A stretch of DNA of 64,000 nucleotides from Chrysogorgia sp. JL179-B06 (lineage: Eukaryota > Cnidaria > Anthozoa > Scleralcyonacea > Chrysogorgiidae), in the NCBI GenBank assembly GCA_035772405.1, contig JAYKKM010000377.1, positions 186,001 to 250,000 of the forward strand, in the 5' to 3' direction. The notes under the pieces are model-generated. The model was not told where the DNA came from, made no database searches, and saw nothing but the letters and a program-made list of their open reading frames with translations. This document shows positions 1 to 33,786 of the stretch, one piece after another. Each line of letters begins with the position of its first letter. The first letter of the stretch is position 1. Made by a program: the position numbers and the translations under genes.

Positions 1-2
1 CA

Positions 3-266
3 ACTGTTGGACGTTATATTGTTGATCCTGAATGTGTACAAGTCATGCTTGACAACTCAGCAGTGTGTAAGTTTTGTCATAGCCCACTACACCTACTCGA
101 AAAAGCGAAATCGAGGCAAGGATTAGGAGCAAAATGGATTTTTTGTTGTACAAGTTCACATAAAACGCGCGCTTCAGTGCCAATTTCAGAATGTTCTGGA
201 CAAAAATATACAGTGAACGCCTGTTCTGTTGTATCTTTCATCACTGACAGTAGTTTTTCTTTGTAG
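3..266 (+). pseudogene. Mutator-like transposase fragment, N-terminal Cys region
   Basis: An open frame entering from the left edge and ending at a stop at 266. It carries CKFCHSPLHLLE followed by GLGAKWIFCC, resembling the C-x2-C ... G ... C zinc-type motif near the start of the 'Mutator-like transposase' domain common in cnidarian repeat proteins. The usual next block (a conserved N-R-x-V region) is absent; the frame breaks instead. Assignment is from family memory. Confidence 0.4.
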
Positions 267-1602
267 TCCACTGACTCCCTTGTATCAGTCGAACCCTGAC
301 CATCCTTTGCCTTTCGGTTGTTTTTGCAGCGCTTTTTTGTCGAGCGTTCCTTCCTTTCGTTTTGGCCCGCAGCTTTTTGCTTTCGCTTCGGCATGACTGC
401 TACGTGTTTGATCGATGACGTGCAATTACCGGAGCAATCTCTTTCGCACTTCCTCTCATAATTAGATAACACGTTCGCCGCACGCTGTGATTTGTAGAAA
501 GTAGCAGTGGGCGGAGAATCGGATAGCACCGCGAGAAACCGCGCGAAACTTTCAAAATCCATTTTCAGGCACATGAATTTTGAGCCATATACACCCATTA
601 AAAAGAGAACGTTACGCGCGCTTTTTGACCGAATTTCCTCAAACTTGCACACAGTGTAGGTGTATCTCTTGGCTATAAAACGGTGTTCGCGCGAAATTGT
701 TACTGCAAAATTAACCACAAAGTTATGAGCTTTTTGTTGTCCATTAGTTGCAATACAACACACGTCGGGAAAGATTATGCTCTAAAAATTTAACCCCTAA
801 AGCAACAAAAAAATGCGAACACCGTTTTTGAGAACAATCTTCGAGAAGTGTAAAAATGATAGTTTCACAGGTCTTTAGTGAAACCTACGCTTAACGTTGA
901 TCGCGGCGCGAAGGTTCGAAATTTTAAACTTGCGGGGATATCTAGAAACGTTCTTCTTTCTTGTTGTATTTGATAACACCATGTTATGCTTCGTCTTCCT
1001 GGCTACATTCACCGAAAATGTGAGAGAAATTGGATAAAAATTAGCCGAGTAATAGATCTCCTAAAATGCGTGGGGTATCCTGTAACCTTAAGAGGCCTCT
1101 CTATGTTCTCACATGAGCGGAAAAACTAAATAGTTTATTTTGACTAATTTCGTCAAAAAAGCACTCACAACAGCTATCACTATGTGATCGCCATCAATAC
1201 AACTCAACTGCCGATAAAGAAGCACTCAATGATGTCATATTTTCAAAATAAAATATGGCGTCAAAATCCTCAAATATTCAACTTCAGCTAGTCATATCTT
1301 CTTAGCTAAACTGATAGGAATGTTGAAACTTTGGGAATAAACTAAAGTCAGTAAGATCTTTCACATGAACATCACTTGTATTTTGACTGAAATATCCCTT
1401 TCAGTAAAAGTACTTTTGTATTTCCATTGACGACATTTAGGACGATGTCAATCGTTTATTAATTTTACAACCATAAAAAATAAGTACCTTTACTATCAAA
1501 GTATATCAGTGACTTAAATAGCAGGAATATAGTAGTTTGATGTTGAGAAATGTTAGAAATGCGTATTGAAGGTGAACGATCATCTAAAAGCTGCCTTTTG
1601 AG
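267..1602. other. No recognisable gene
   Basis: Positions 267-763 hold a long minus-strand open frame discussed under rejected items. From 780 to 1602 I see AT-rich non-coding sequence. The stretch 1185-1370 is a diverged copy of sequence also found at 15425-15560 and 15861-15940. Confidence 0.5.
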
Positions 1603-1650
1603 ACATGACATGACATGACATGACATGACATGACATGACATGACATGACA
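1603..1650. repeat. ACATG pentanucleotide microsatellite
   Basis: About 9.6 uninterrupted copies of ACATG. Confidence 0.95.
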
Positions 1651-2348
1651 TTTGGCACGGACATATTTTCTTGATATAGACTAATTATACAAATGCTAAA
1701 GTTTATGTAGTTTGCGATGAAAATTAGTTAACAAATTTGATTGGACGAAGCAATTAACTATGCGCATATAGAGGGCAGTGATGAATTGCGAAAATTACCA
1801 GGGCTCCTTCCTCTTCCTTCGCACCAGTCCCTCTCCCGTTTCTGTCCCTCCAGAGCACCAGAGCCTCCCTCCCCAAGAGCCTGTATACAGGCTAGCACAA
1901 CAGTAAGAAATGTCATGCTTACAATTATAAGCAAATACATGACGTTACGGTCATATTCAATATGGCGACCAAAAAGACTGCTTTCGATGGTTTAATCAAC
2001 TTTTAAGATACGTTAGTAGTATTTTCATAGGGCAAAGCTACTATATTCCTTACTAGATAAATGATATACTTCAACTGCCAATGTTGTTTAAGTATTTTTC
2101 GATGTATTGAAATTGTCCATTTCTATTTTTTATAACACGCTAAGCGGTTATCATTTTCCAGCCACTTTTCTGTTATAAACAGATTGACTGTATAACTCAA
2201 CTATATAACTCAATGTAATACATTTATCATATTTTCTTTTCCAAACAGTTGTAAGCTGCATTTGAAACACACTGGTGTCATGTTAGTTAAAAGCAATAGT
2301 TGGATAAAAAAATGGTTTCTTTCCACATTTCAAACTTTGGAATCCTAC
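1651..2348. other. Non-coding, with a MITE-like fragment
   Basis: No gene seen. Around 1797-1905 there is a C/T-rich stretch ending in the palindrome GAGCCTGTATACAGGCT, which resembles the end of a dispersed cnidarian repeat rather than an exon. Confidence 0.4.
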
Positions 2349-25198
<22,850 letters not shown>

Positions 25199-25315
25199 TC
25201 TTCTGGTATATGTGTGTACGCCGTTAAATAGTTTTTGCCATGTTCTCCAGGAAGTCACCAATGATTAGCATGCGCATGCTTGCGGTTGATTAAAAGCGTT
25301 AATGAGTTCGCAATG

Positions 25316-25323
25316 TGACGTCA
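25316..25323. promoter_or_regulatory. CRE-like palindrome upstream of gene 2
   Basis: TGACGTCA about 120 bp upstream of the gene 2 start codon. The same octamer also occurs elsewhere in the window in or near repeats (around 18229, 30333 and 7423), so its presence here is only suggestive of a promoter element. Confidence 0.25.
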
Positions 25324-25429
25324 GATAATTAGTGCTAATTTGAAGAGGCCGGAGTAGAGTGCTGCCATAGGCGATTAATACAATTACGCATAAGAAAACT
25401 GAAAGGCTGGAATATTATAAAAAGGCCCT

Positions 25430-26198
25430 TAAAAACGTAATTCCTTTAACATTTGGTGTCTACTGACATGCACATGTCTGCGACCACTTGTCAGCGCAAT
25501 TGTTGTGGCTGACACTCTGATACCGATCGGACTGGATCGAGCAACTGATTGCTCGCGTGCTGCAAAAATGAAGCAGCTAGCTATGGTCTTTGCATCAGTT
25601 TCAGTCTCTTTTCTATTTTTCTCAACGACGCTCATTTTGAAAACATACACAAAACATAATATCAAGAGACAGAAATGAACTAATAATTTCAAATTTATAA
25701 TACCAAAGTCAAGCCGAGTAAATTGGTACATTTTTTAGAATACAAGATGACGAAAGAAGCCCTCGAAAAAATTCTTGCATGAGAAAAAACAGGTATTAAC
25801 GAACAATTCCGTTTTACCGTTTTCCCCCATTTTCAGACAACTGATGCACACAGGTCACAGAACAATAGTAAATCCTTTTTTAAGTACTCGGTTACTGAAT
25901 GGTTGTCGGTTTCACTTCGTTCGAGAACTTCTTCCGTTCTTGTATATGATTTCGCATTAACCGAACCAAAAACAAAACCAAAGTACAATGTCGTGAAAAG
26001 CTTGGGACCGACGTTCAAGACCGCGTAAGGGGCTGGAACTGACGTACAAAATCGGCCTCCATGTCCGCCATATTTACATATGTACTTCCAGTACGTATTC
26101 CATATAAGGAAGTGGCCGACGAGCAAATAGAAGGCATTGACGAGCAAATACATGGCACTCGTACCAGCCCACTGGATGTGGGATTGTTAACACGTTAC
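25430..26198. other. Upstream of gene 2, no gene recognised
   Basis: Two chance-length minus frames lie here (25429-25731, 25833-26153). The stretch 26080-26165 (GTATTCCATATAAGGAAGTG, GAGCAAATA) is related to 45905-46020, so at least part is dispersed repeat. Confidence 0.4.
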
Positions 26199-26545
26199 GA
26201 TATGTTCGATTATCCGCTCTTTTTAAGAAAACTACATTCGCTAATTGTAAACAGATAATTTATCTTTGTTTTAATATATATTGTAGCTTTGAGAGTTGAT
26301 TATTTCTCAAGAAAACGTTCGTCGAAGACAGCCGAAAGTTCGTGTTTTTGTTTACAAGATGGTATCCATATTGCGAAAACTATATTTTTGGGCATGTTCG
26401 ATTATCCGCGCTTTTAAAGAGAACTAAGTTAGCTACCGGGATAAAGCTGTTCGTATGTTGTAAATAGATCATTTAACTTTCCTTTGATATATTCTACAGC
26501 TTTGGGGGTGGTTTATTTCTCAAGAAAACGTTTGCCAAAGGGTTA
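26199..26545 (+). repeat. Tandem duplication, ~150-bp unit
   Basis: GTTCGATTATCCGC ... TTTCTCAAGAAAACGTT occurs at 26199-26345 and at 26394-26545, diverged by roughly a fifth. Confidence 0.7.
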
Positions 26546-27449
26546 GGACCTTTGTTGTTTTGGGGTCGGTTACAATCTGATTAACTAGGAGGCTGGTACG
26601 AGGTTTCAACGTGTCAGCTATTTGCTCGTTAATTCACTCTATTTGCTCGTCTGCAATGCCTTCTATTTGCGCCTCCTTATAAGGAATACGTACTAGATAC
26701 CCCTATCCATATTTAGCTTCACATTATGCCCGGAACACAGTCCTCCAGTTATACATAGAGCTCAGTTATATATAAAGTCAATCGGCGTCATATTGTTGTG
26801 ATCACTTTTGCGGTAAGACTGTTATAAGCAGTGGTTATAAGAAAGATTAGGTCGACAGAGCTGTCCTTTTGGCTGCAGTAAGCGAAGAAATCATGTGTTG
26901 AAAAACGAGGAGATATCCGAGTATTTTTAACAAACTTCGAGGTGTTTTCGAATCAGATAATAAACTTCTTTCGAGTGTATGATATATAGCTTCTCAAACG
27001 AACCAGTATTTTAAGAGAAATTTGAGGGAAAAGTTGGCTTAATTTATGGACATTTATTACCACATTTACCAACAACGTCTCGGTTATGATTTTTCTTTGT
27101 GTTTTCCTCACGAAATATTAATGCGGAGTTTGAGAAAGTTATTTACAGACTTCACACTCCAAGATGCTTGTCCCAAAGGTTCGGTTATCTTATGGAGGGA
27201 TCTTACTAGAAATTTTGAGGTATCTAGATATTAGCCGGAGTTTAAGATTGTAAACCGGTAGGACACCGGTAACCGGTAGACTACCATGACGTCACTACGC
27301 GTTCTTGATACGCGTTTTGGACGTGTACAACAGTGATTACAAAAAATGGGTAAGTTAAATAACGTTTTCATCTGTATCATATAATTGGTTTATGTATATT
27401 GTATTATCGTATATAGTAACCAGGGAAACATGTTATCGCACTATTGCTT
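26546..27449. other. Non-coding
   Basis: No gene recognised. A 62-codon frame at 27046-27234 has no family match I know. CCGGTAACCGGTAGACTACC near 27265 is a short palindrome. Confidence 0.4.
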
Positions 27450-28300
27450 TTTAGTATCAACCAACTAGTGGTCTATTATAAATTCGGCATTCTGATTGGC
27501 TGAGCTACTAGTGGTCTATTGGTGATAGACCATTAGTAGCGTTATCCAATCACAAACCTTCTTATAACTGAGATATTCCTATCCTGACCAATCAGAAGCC
27601 ACGACATATTCACGCTGCAAGCAAAACCTGAAATCTAGGCCAAGCTTGGCGTCCGCTAAAATTTATATACAAAATCATGAAAGTAATGGAAAATTGTTCA
27701 GTTTGACATTTTCGAATAAGAAAATGAATTCGCTTATGCCTATGGAGTATATCTACACCAAATTTGAAGCAAAGTAATTACAATCTCATTGGTTGTGAGC
27801 GATTATTTATCATGTGCCATCGAGCTACTCTACAAACAAAAAGGTGAAACTATCTGAAAATTTTGAAAAATGTTTGATACAGACAACTCGCCCTCGTTGT
27901 CTATTAGCAGTTAGTAGAAACTGACCATGGTCTATTACAAATGCTGCATTCTGATTGGCTACTCAACCGTTGTCTATTCGTGATAGACAACGTTTGGGAA
28001 ACGCGTTCAAAACAATGGCAGAAAACTCTCGTTTTGGGGAGGTTTCACATGAGTTTTCGGATATTTTTTGGAGAATGCATGATTTGTAATAGTCCACTAA
28101 TTTGTTTCTACTAAAACAATTAGACAACTCGTCCTCGTTGTCTATGAGCGAATAGTCAACTCAGGCTTCGCCTTCGTTGACTATTCGCTCATAGACAACT
28201 CGGACTCGTTGTCTAATTGTTAAATAGTCAACTCGGGCGTCGCTCTCGTCGACTATCTGCTCATAGACAACTCGGGCTCGTTATCTAATTGTTAGATACA
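27450..28300. repeat. Cluster of palindromic GCATTCTGATTGGCT / TAGACAAC elements
   Basis: Several hairpins: GGTCTATT-GTGATAGACC near 27520, TTGTCTATTCGTGATAGACAA near 27975, and multiple TAGACAACTCG/CGTTGTCTA pairs at 28120-28290. GCATTCTGATTGGCT occurs at 27488 and 27945. Probably overlapping MITEs. Confidence 0.65.
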
Positions 28301-28614
28301 GTAGTGTAATTAACAAAATAATGAGTGCACATATAGGACATCTTTTCTTCATCAAATGTGATGTCGGATGATGCTGGCTGGCAAAAAACATGGCGGACAA
28401 TAACCAGTGGTTTCATTGGAGTTTGGAATCTTAACCAAAAATTTAGCTTAACCTGTACCGGTCACGTGTAGCTACAGGTTACCGGTTTGACTGACGGTTA
28501 GAAAACATATTGCTAAAAATATGGTGGAAAGTTTAACTTTTAGATCAGAAGGAACTTTTCTAAGAATGATTTTAAGGGCCCATAAGTTCTTGGGGTCTAC
28601 TGAGAAATTTCCCT

Positions 28615-28760
28615 GTGCGTCACGCTGCCCCTGGCCAGCGCTCTAACCGACTGAGATACGGAGGACGTTGCCGTGGGCCTGGCCACAAGTTCTGTATTGT
28701 CGGTACGGCGGTAACGCCGGTGAAAATCACAATGTTGGGTACAATGCAGATCGTCAATAG
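28615..28760 (-). mobile_element. Decayed copy of the tRNA-like SINE unit
   Basis: CTCTAACCGACTGAGATACG followed by GAGGACGTTGCCGTGGGCCT and CACAAGTTCTGTAT aligns with the same stretch of copies B and C, but many positions have changed and the acceptor end is lost. Confidence 0.6.
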
Positions 28761-29139
28761 AATATCATTATGCACACTCACTAACGCCATTTCAGTACTG
28801 TGGCCAGCCTTGGAAGCTGATTGGTATAACTAATTATAAAATAACCGGAAGTAAAGCATAAGCTGACGTGTTTCCTCGCGTAGATTTTGTCGTTTTTGAC
28901 GGATTTTAAGTAGTTTAAATCACAAAAGAAAGTCAAAGAATACCTGGATACAAGGCTAATCAAGGTACTAACACAACAGAATGTTTTAACTGCAACGTTG
29001 AGTGCATTTTCATCGCTAAAATCGCCAACGTGTTTTCATCATAGACTTCCTAGCAACGCACATAGCAACGTCATTTATAATAGGTAAATCTACATTTTTC
29101 ATGGCTTTATTGTTAATTTAATGGCCGTTCTTTTATAAA

Positions 29140-29290
29140 AGAAATAAAAAACTTTGTCTTGTGTGATTATCGAGTTATAATGGCACTCGAGAAGCTAGTA
29201 AAACACTCGGCTATCGCCTCGTGTTTTACACGCATCTCTCGTGCCATTATAACTCGATAATCACACGCGACACGTTTTTTATTTCTTAAT
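29140..29290. repeat. Hairpin element truncating a LINE
   Basis: GTGTGATTATCGAGTTATAA and TTATAACTCGATAATCACAC pair around 29215. The LINE reading frame to the right switches into this sequence at about 29290. Confidence 0.8.
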
Positions 29291-30140
29291 TCAAATTCTT
29301 CATCCAGATAGCATTTCAATCGTGCAACAACCACCTTCGCAGTAATTTGAGAAATAAATCTCAAATTTGAGATTGGCTTAAAAATAGAAAACTCTTCATG
29401 ATCAACTGATGCTTTTTTTATAGTGGGTAACAAGACAGCTTCTTTAAGCGTCTTAGGCACTATAGCACTGGCAAGAGACAGATTAACCATTCGAGTGATG
29501 ATAGAAAGTATAGGACTTTAGAGCAATCTTTAAAGATACTGATTAGAATAGGATCCAGGGTACATGATTTCACAGCAGAAGTCCCAAGAAGAGTAGATAA
29601 TCCCTGCATGAGTATATGTTGGCGCAAACTGATGTAAGTATAATGATCGGGAGAGTTGCGAGAATAACTGAAACTTTCCCGGATGGTCCGTATCTTGTCT
29701 AATAAACAATCCGAAAACTTATTTGCAAGGACAAGGTCTCACACGAAGGCATTTTCTGAACTGACTTCTTATTCAGCCCGCAGCGTTAAACAGGACCTTT
29801 TGGTTAGAGCTATTTTCTTTAATTAATGTGGAGTAAAACTTCATCTTGTATTCGTAAATCAGACTGTTAATAACATTACATTGTTCAACATACATCTCTA
29901 TTCACCGTAAGCTTATTAGTTAAACGTTCAAGTTTTCTTCTCTTTGTCTTTTCAGACAAATGGAGCAGCTGCAGACAAAGTGTGATAATACATTTCTTGA
30001 GTGGCGCATGACAATCAATTAATGATAGCGGAGTATAATCATAGCAATCTGTAACATCACCAATGTTCTCATATTCCATTAATGATGAGCTTTTAATATC
30101 ATTACAAAAAAGATCTTTATTAACCAAAAATATCTTCTGG
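29291..30140 (-). mobile_element. CR1/L2-type LINE, fragment around the RT start
   Basis: The minus strand reads SLIDCHAPLKKCIITL (end of the linker after the endonuclease), then MKFYSTLIKENSSN, and near the low end LKEAVLLPTIKKASVDHEEF and KPISNLRFISQITAKVV (RT blocks 0-1). Several frameshifts. The downstream palm is missing because of the hairpin at 29140. Confidence 0.8.
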
Positions 30141-30475
30141 TAACTGATTTCGTTTTTGGGAAAGAAAGGTTTTCTGAGAGACCTACTACAATGGACAGCA
30201 AGATGAACAGAGATGACCAGATCAGAAACTATACAATGGAAATCAGATTATATTAAGACCTAGAAATCATAAGTTTAAACTGAGCAATTCACTATAAAAG
30301 CTTTTGCGGTTTCTTTGTCCGAAATGCTAATGAGTGTGACGTCAAATTAGTCATCATTTCGGACATACTAGAGCAATTTGACCAAATTCAAACGTTGATG
30401 ATATGCTTTATTTTTTATTTATTTTATTAGATTCGCCAATAATACATAACATAAGTAACTAAAATGAAATTACAG

Positions 30476-30957
30476 TTATCAATTATTGAATGAGGTTGAG
30501 CATGATAAGAAGAATTATCAAGGCCGAAGTTTGTGTTATCTGCCGAAGCCGAAGGCTGAGGCGGATACGTGAAATCGTCATATCAACTCATTGCCCTACC
30601 AAATATGGAGTTGTGACATCAAGGGTGCAATATGACAAAAGATTATTGCACGATTGACGTCACCTGGTGCAATATGAAAAACTAATATTGCACGCTATAA
30701 CGTTTTTCCCACGATGCAGTTGTTAAATAGTTGATAAAGTTAATCTTTTAAATAAATAATAAAACAATTATTGAATTCGGTTTTCGCATGATAAGAAGAA
30801 TTATCAAGGTCTCAGTTTGTGTTATCCGCCTCAGCCTTCGGCTTCGGCAGATAAAACAAAATTAGGCCTTGATAATTCTTCTTATCATGCTCAACCTCAT
30901 TCAATAATTGATAATTATCATGCGAAAACCGAATTCAATAATAGTTTTATTATTTAT
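30476..30957. repeat. Overlapping palindromes with ATGATAAGAAGAATTATCA
   Basis: GAGGTTGAGCATGATAAGAA at 30491 pairs with TTCTTATCATGCTCAACCTC at 30878, while ATTGAATTCGGTTTTCGCAT at 30773 pairs with ATGCGAAAACCGAATTCAAT near 30920. A related fragment is at 42530-42640. Confidence 0.75.
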
Positions 30958-30959
30958 TA

Positions 30960-31455
30960 TGTATATCATTTTAAAGCTTATAACATGCTCTAAACAAATA
31001 GCATATACAGATGCCCTCCCAGGCAAAAACATAAATGTAAAAAACCCTGCAAAGCTGAAAACCATCTTTGGATGCTATCTAGTCAAAAACTAAGCATCAA
31101 GAATTGGTCATTTTAACTTGTAAAATAGATTACATCCCAGTCAACAAATTAATGGAAGCTTTTGGTGTTACATTGCATTTTGTTGCCATAGCAACAAATA
31201 AGATTTTATTTGTTAATACCAAATTCGGTATAGAACACTCAATTTTTATAACAGCGTAAAAAGCATCCCTTAATTTGTTGAATGGGATGTAATCTATTTT
31301 ACAAGTTAAAATGACCAATTCTTGATGCTTAGTTTTTGACTAGATAGCATTCAATGATGGTTTTCAGCTTTGCAGGTTTTTTACATTTATGTTTTTGCTT
31401 GGGAGGGCATCTGTAATGCTATTTGTTTAAAGCATGTTATAAGCTTTAAAATTAT
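30960..31455. repeat. Foldback element, ~190-bp arms
   Basis: Arms 30960-31155 and 31265-31455 are near-perfect inverted copies (e.g. GATGCCCTCCCAGGCAAAAA with TTTTTGCTTGGGAGGGCATC) around a spacer of about 110 bp. Confidence 0.85.
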
Positions 31456-31459
31456 ATAT

Positions 31460-32390
31460 AGCATGTTGCATATACATTTAACCATAATAAGATAGACCCA
31501 TTACATCATGGGTTCGCGAACATAACATTTAAGGTAGCTTGCCCCCTTGAATCATTAACATTTCGGACAAACAAACAGTTATAAAACAGCAATTACGCAA
31601 AGCTCAAATGAAAACGTCTTGGCATTCAAATATTCACTTCGTGCATAGAATCTATATAAGTAATATCTCTTTTTTTTAAATATAGATAAGTGATTTGAAC
31701 AATTCCAGTAAGTCGTAAAATGAAATCTATTTAAAAGTGTAAAAGATAAAAAGTTCTGATTCATTTGTTCAAAAATTTGTAACAGAAAAATCCTAAAATA
31801 AAAAATCTTCCTTTGCTCGAAATCAAGCAGCCGAAAATGATAAAACTAATTGTTACAACTATAAAGTGTTCTGTTGGCAGTGTCAACAAAATATCAATGC
31901 GAGAAATGTAGCGAACTGTCAAAAAGAGTAGTTTCTTTTTGACAGAGCGAAGATCCTTAATCAATATGACGAACGATGATGATAAGAATAATCAGCCATA
32001 TTATTGACAAAAAACTTCACAGATAGCATCACCCATACCACCATTGATATACCATAGACTGAGGCATAAGTGACGACAGCAATTCTTCAGAAGGTACGTT
32101 TTTATCAGGCCGATTTCTTATTCTGGTGCATGTTATATAGTGGATTTACATATGAGAACATTAGTACATTTGCTTGTGAATAGTCCTTGTTATTTTTATG
32201 ATTATATAACATGCACCTGGTTCATGTTAGATACTGGATTTACAAATGCAATATTAGGAGATCTTAGAATAACGAACGTGGGACATGAACTCGGGTGGAG
32301 AATAATGATATTAGGTGTTACTCCGAGTGACGAACCAGAAGAGAAAACTCCTGATCATGAAAAATACCTGACCATGGCATGGCTGGAATA
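31460..32390. other. Non-coding
   Basis: No gene recognised; AT-rich. Confidence 0.4.
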
Positions 32391-32431
32391 GGAACCGCGA
32401 CGCTCTACTAACTGAGCAACAAAGTTAGGAG

Positions 32432-32600
32432 CAAGTTGGGAGCAGGGCGTGGAATAATAGTACTTACATTTGATATTTCGAAGCAAAAGTCTAGTTTCTT
32501 CAATATCGAGAGACTCAACTCTTCATCTTGTGTTGTTAGAATCTTCGGTTTACTAGTCTGACGCTCTACAGACTGAGCTACAACGTCAAGTTGGGAGCAG
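32432..32600 (-). mobile_element. tRNA-derived SINE, second family
   Basis: On the minus strand TAGCTCAGTCTGTAGAGCGT (A box) leads into GTCAGACTAGTAAACCGAAG, then a tail with TTGAAGAAACTAGACTTTTG and TTCGAAATATCAAATGTAAG. A truncated piece of the same family lies at 32390-32440. The tail looks like an exon but is the SINE body. Confidence 0.65.
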
Positions 32601-32639
32601 CGTCTGCCGATTCAAGCGGGATGAAATTTTCCCATATGA

Positions 32640-32820
32640 AAAGTTCATCGCGCCTGCCGGGTTGGAAAATCTTCAAACAAAGCGTATCCTTGATGCTCCT
32701 CCGTTCTCCTAATGAACTGAGGCGTTGACAATTCTCAACTGGAAACCATTGAAAATCAGACGACAGAAACATAAACCTATTTTTATTTTTAAATGCATTA
32801 ATGATCTCATAGACTTCGAC
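32640..32820 (+). mobile_element. LINE reverse transcriptase tail fragment
   Basis: LQTKRILDAPPFS followed, after a break, by LTILNWKPLKIRRQKHKPIF and IFKCINDL, the pattern of the last conserved block in CR1/jockey-like RTs. Repeated in the inverted copy at 39820-39990. Confidence 0.6.
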
Positions 32821-32910
32821 ATTGTATTGTATTGTAGTATTGTATTGTATTGTATTGTATTGTATTGTATTGTATTGTATTGTATTGTATTGTATTGTAT
32901 TGTATTGTAT
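32821..32910. repeat. (TATTG)n microsatellite
   Basis: About 17 TATTG units; the counterpart (AATAC)n is at 39726-39800. Confidence 0.95.
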
Positions 32911-33786
32911 GTACGGTTTTAATTGTACTGATTGTATTTTACTTTATTTTATGGCATTTTATTCTGAAAAACATTATGGTGATGCGGGTATCCTGAATAT
33001 ATTATTAAATGGATTACTAATCAATGCGCATGCGAACAATGCTATTGCTGACCAAATAATACGGGGCTTGAATAACAATTCACACCCTTTGGTGCATGTT
33101 TCATTTATGTTATGAATTAGAAACACGTTTTGAAAACTCGTTTTTCAAGTACATGTACGTACTTGAAACTCGCTGTTCAAAAACGAAAACTCGTAGTTGG
33201 TAGTTCGTAACCCGGTTCGTATACCCATAAAACTTGTAATTGGCGAAACTTACTGAAACTTAAACATTTTGTCTTGAACCCTTTTCAGCTCATAGTGTCT
33301 ATATTTGTTCTTGTTTTTATGGAAAAGCGTCCTTAACTCTTTCCCTACGGGCGCAGTTAAAATGGGTCACTGAAGACCCGCAAAGTCGTCAATCGAAAAA
33401 CACGGCACACGGTAACGCAAGATTAAAAATTGAAATTCGACAAGCGCCAGGAACATGAAATCCACGCACACGCCAAGTTTGATTTGATTTCATAAACAAC
33501 ACTGCGATTGGTGGCATTTTGAGTTTTCAAGATGCTACGCGGGCGTGCAAGATGGCCTTTTCTGGAAAAATGTAAATTTTTCAACCTGATTTATGATAAT
33601 TAATGCTAATTTATATTAACATAATGTGTTTTGTTCGGGAAATTTAAAAGAACAAGTAAAAGCCGGTTTATTGGGCTTCCAGAAAATGTATAGCTTTCGC
33701 AACAGTTATGGTTATTTCAAGAGATATCAATAGAACAACGTGGTCGTTCAATTTTTGATGTTTTTCAGCCGTAAGGAAAGAGTTAA

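Larger units (their letters stand above)
32590..33300 (+). repeat. Left arm of a 6-kb-spaced inverted duplication
   Basis: Nearly the exact reverse complement of 39380-40020. It includes a LINE RT tail (ILNWKPLKIRRQKHKPIFIF at 32730-32800), the (TATTG)n tract and a terminal module with AAGTACGTACTT. Confidence 0.85.

Noticed and set aside
77..763. 228-codon minus-strand ORF
   Set aside because: No recognised domain and it overlaps the Mutator-like block on the opposite strand. The Lys/Arg-rich part (MPKRKQKAAGQNERKE) is protein-like, so it remains possible, but there is no supporting context.
1797..1905. Minus-strand exon candidate in the G-rich stretch
   Set aside because: It ends in GAGCCTGTATACAGGCT, typical of a dispersed repeat border, and is low complexity.
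25429..25731. 100-codon minus-strand ORF upstream of gene 2
   Set aside because: No splice context or recognisable motif; likely chance.
32468..32526. Minus-strand exon candidate reading VESLDIEETRLLLRNIK with donor GTAAGT
   Set aside because: It is the body of a tRNA-derived SINE whose head lies at 32545-32600, and the acceptor is poor.
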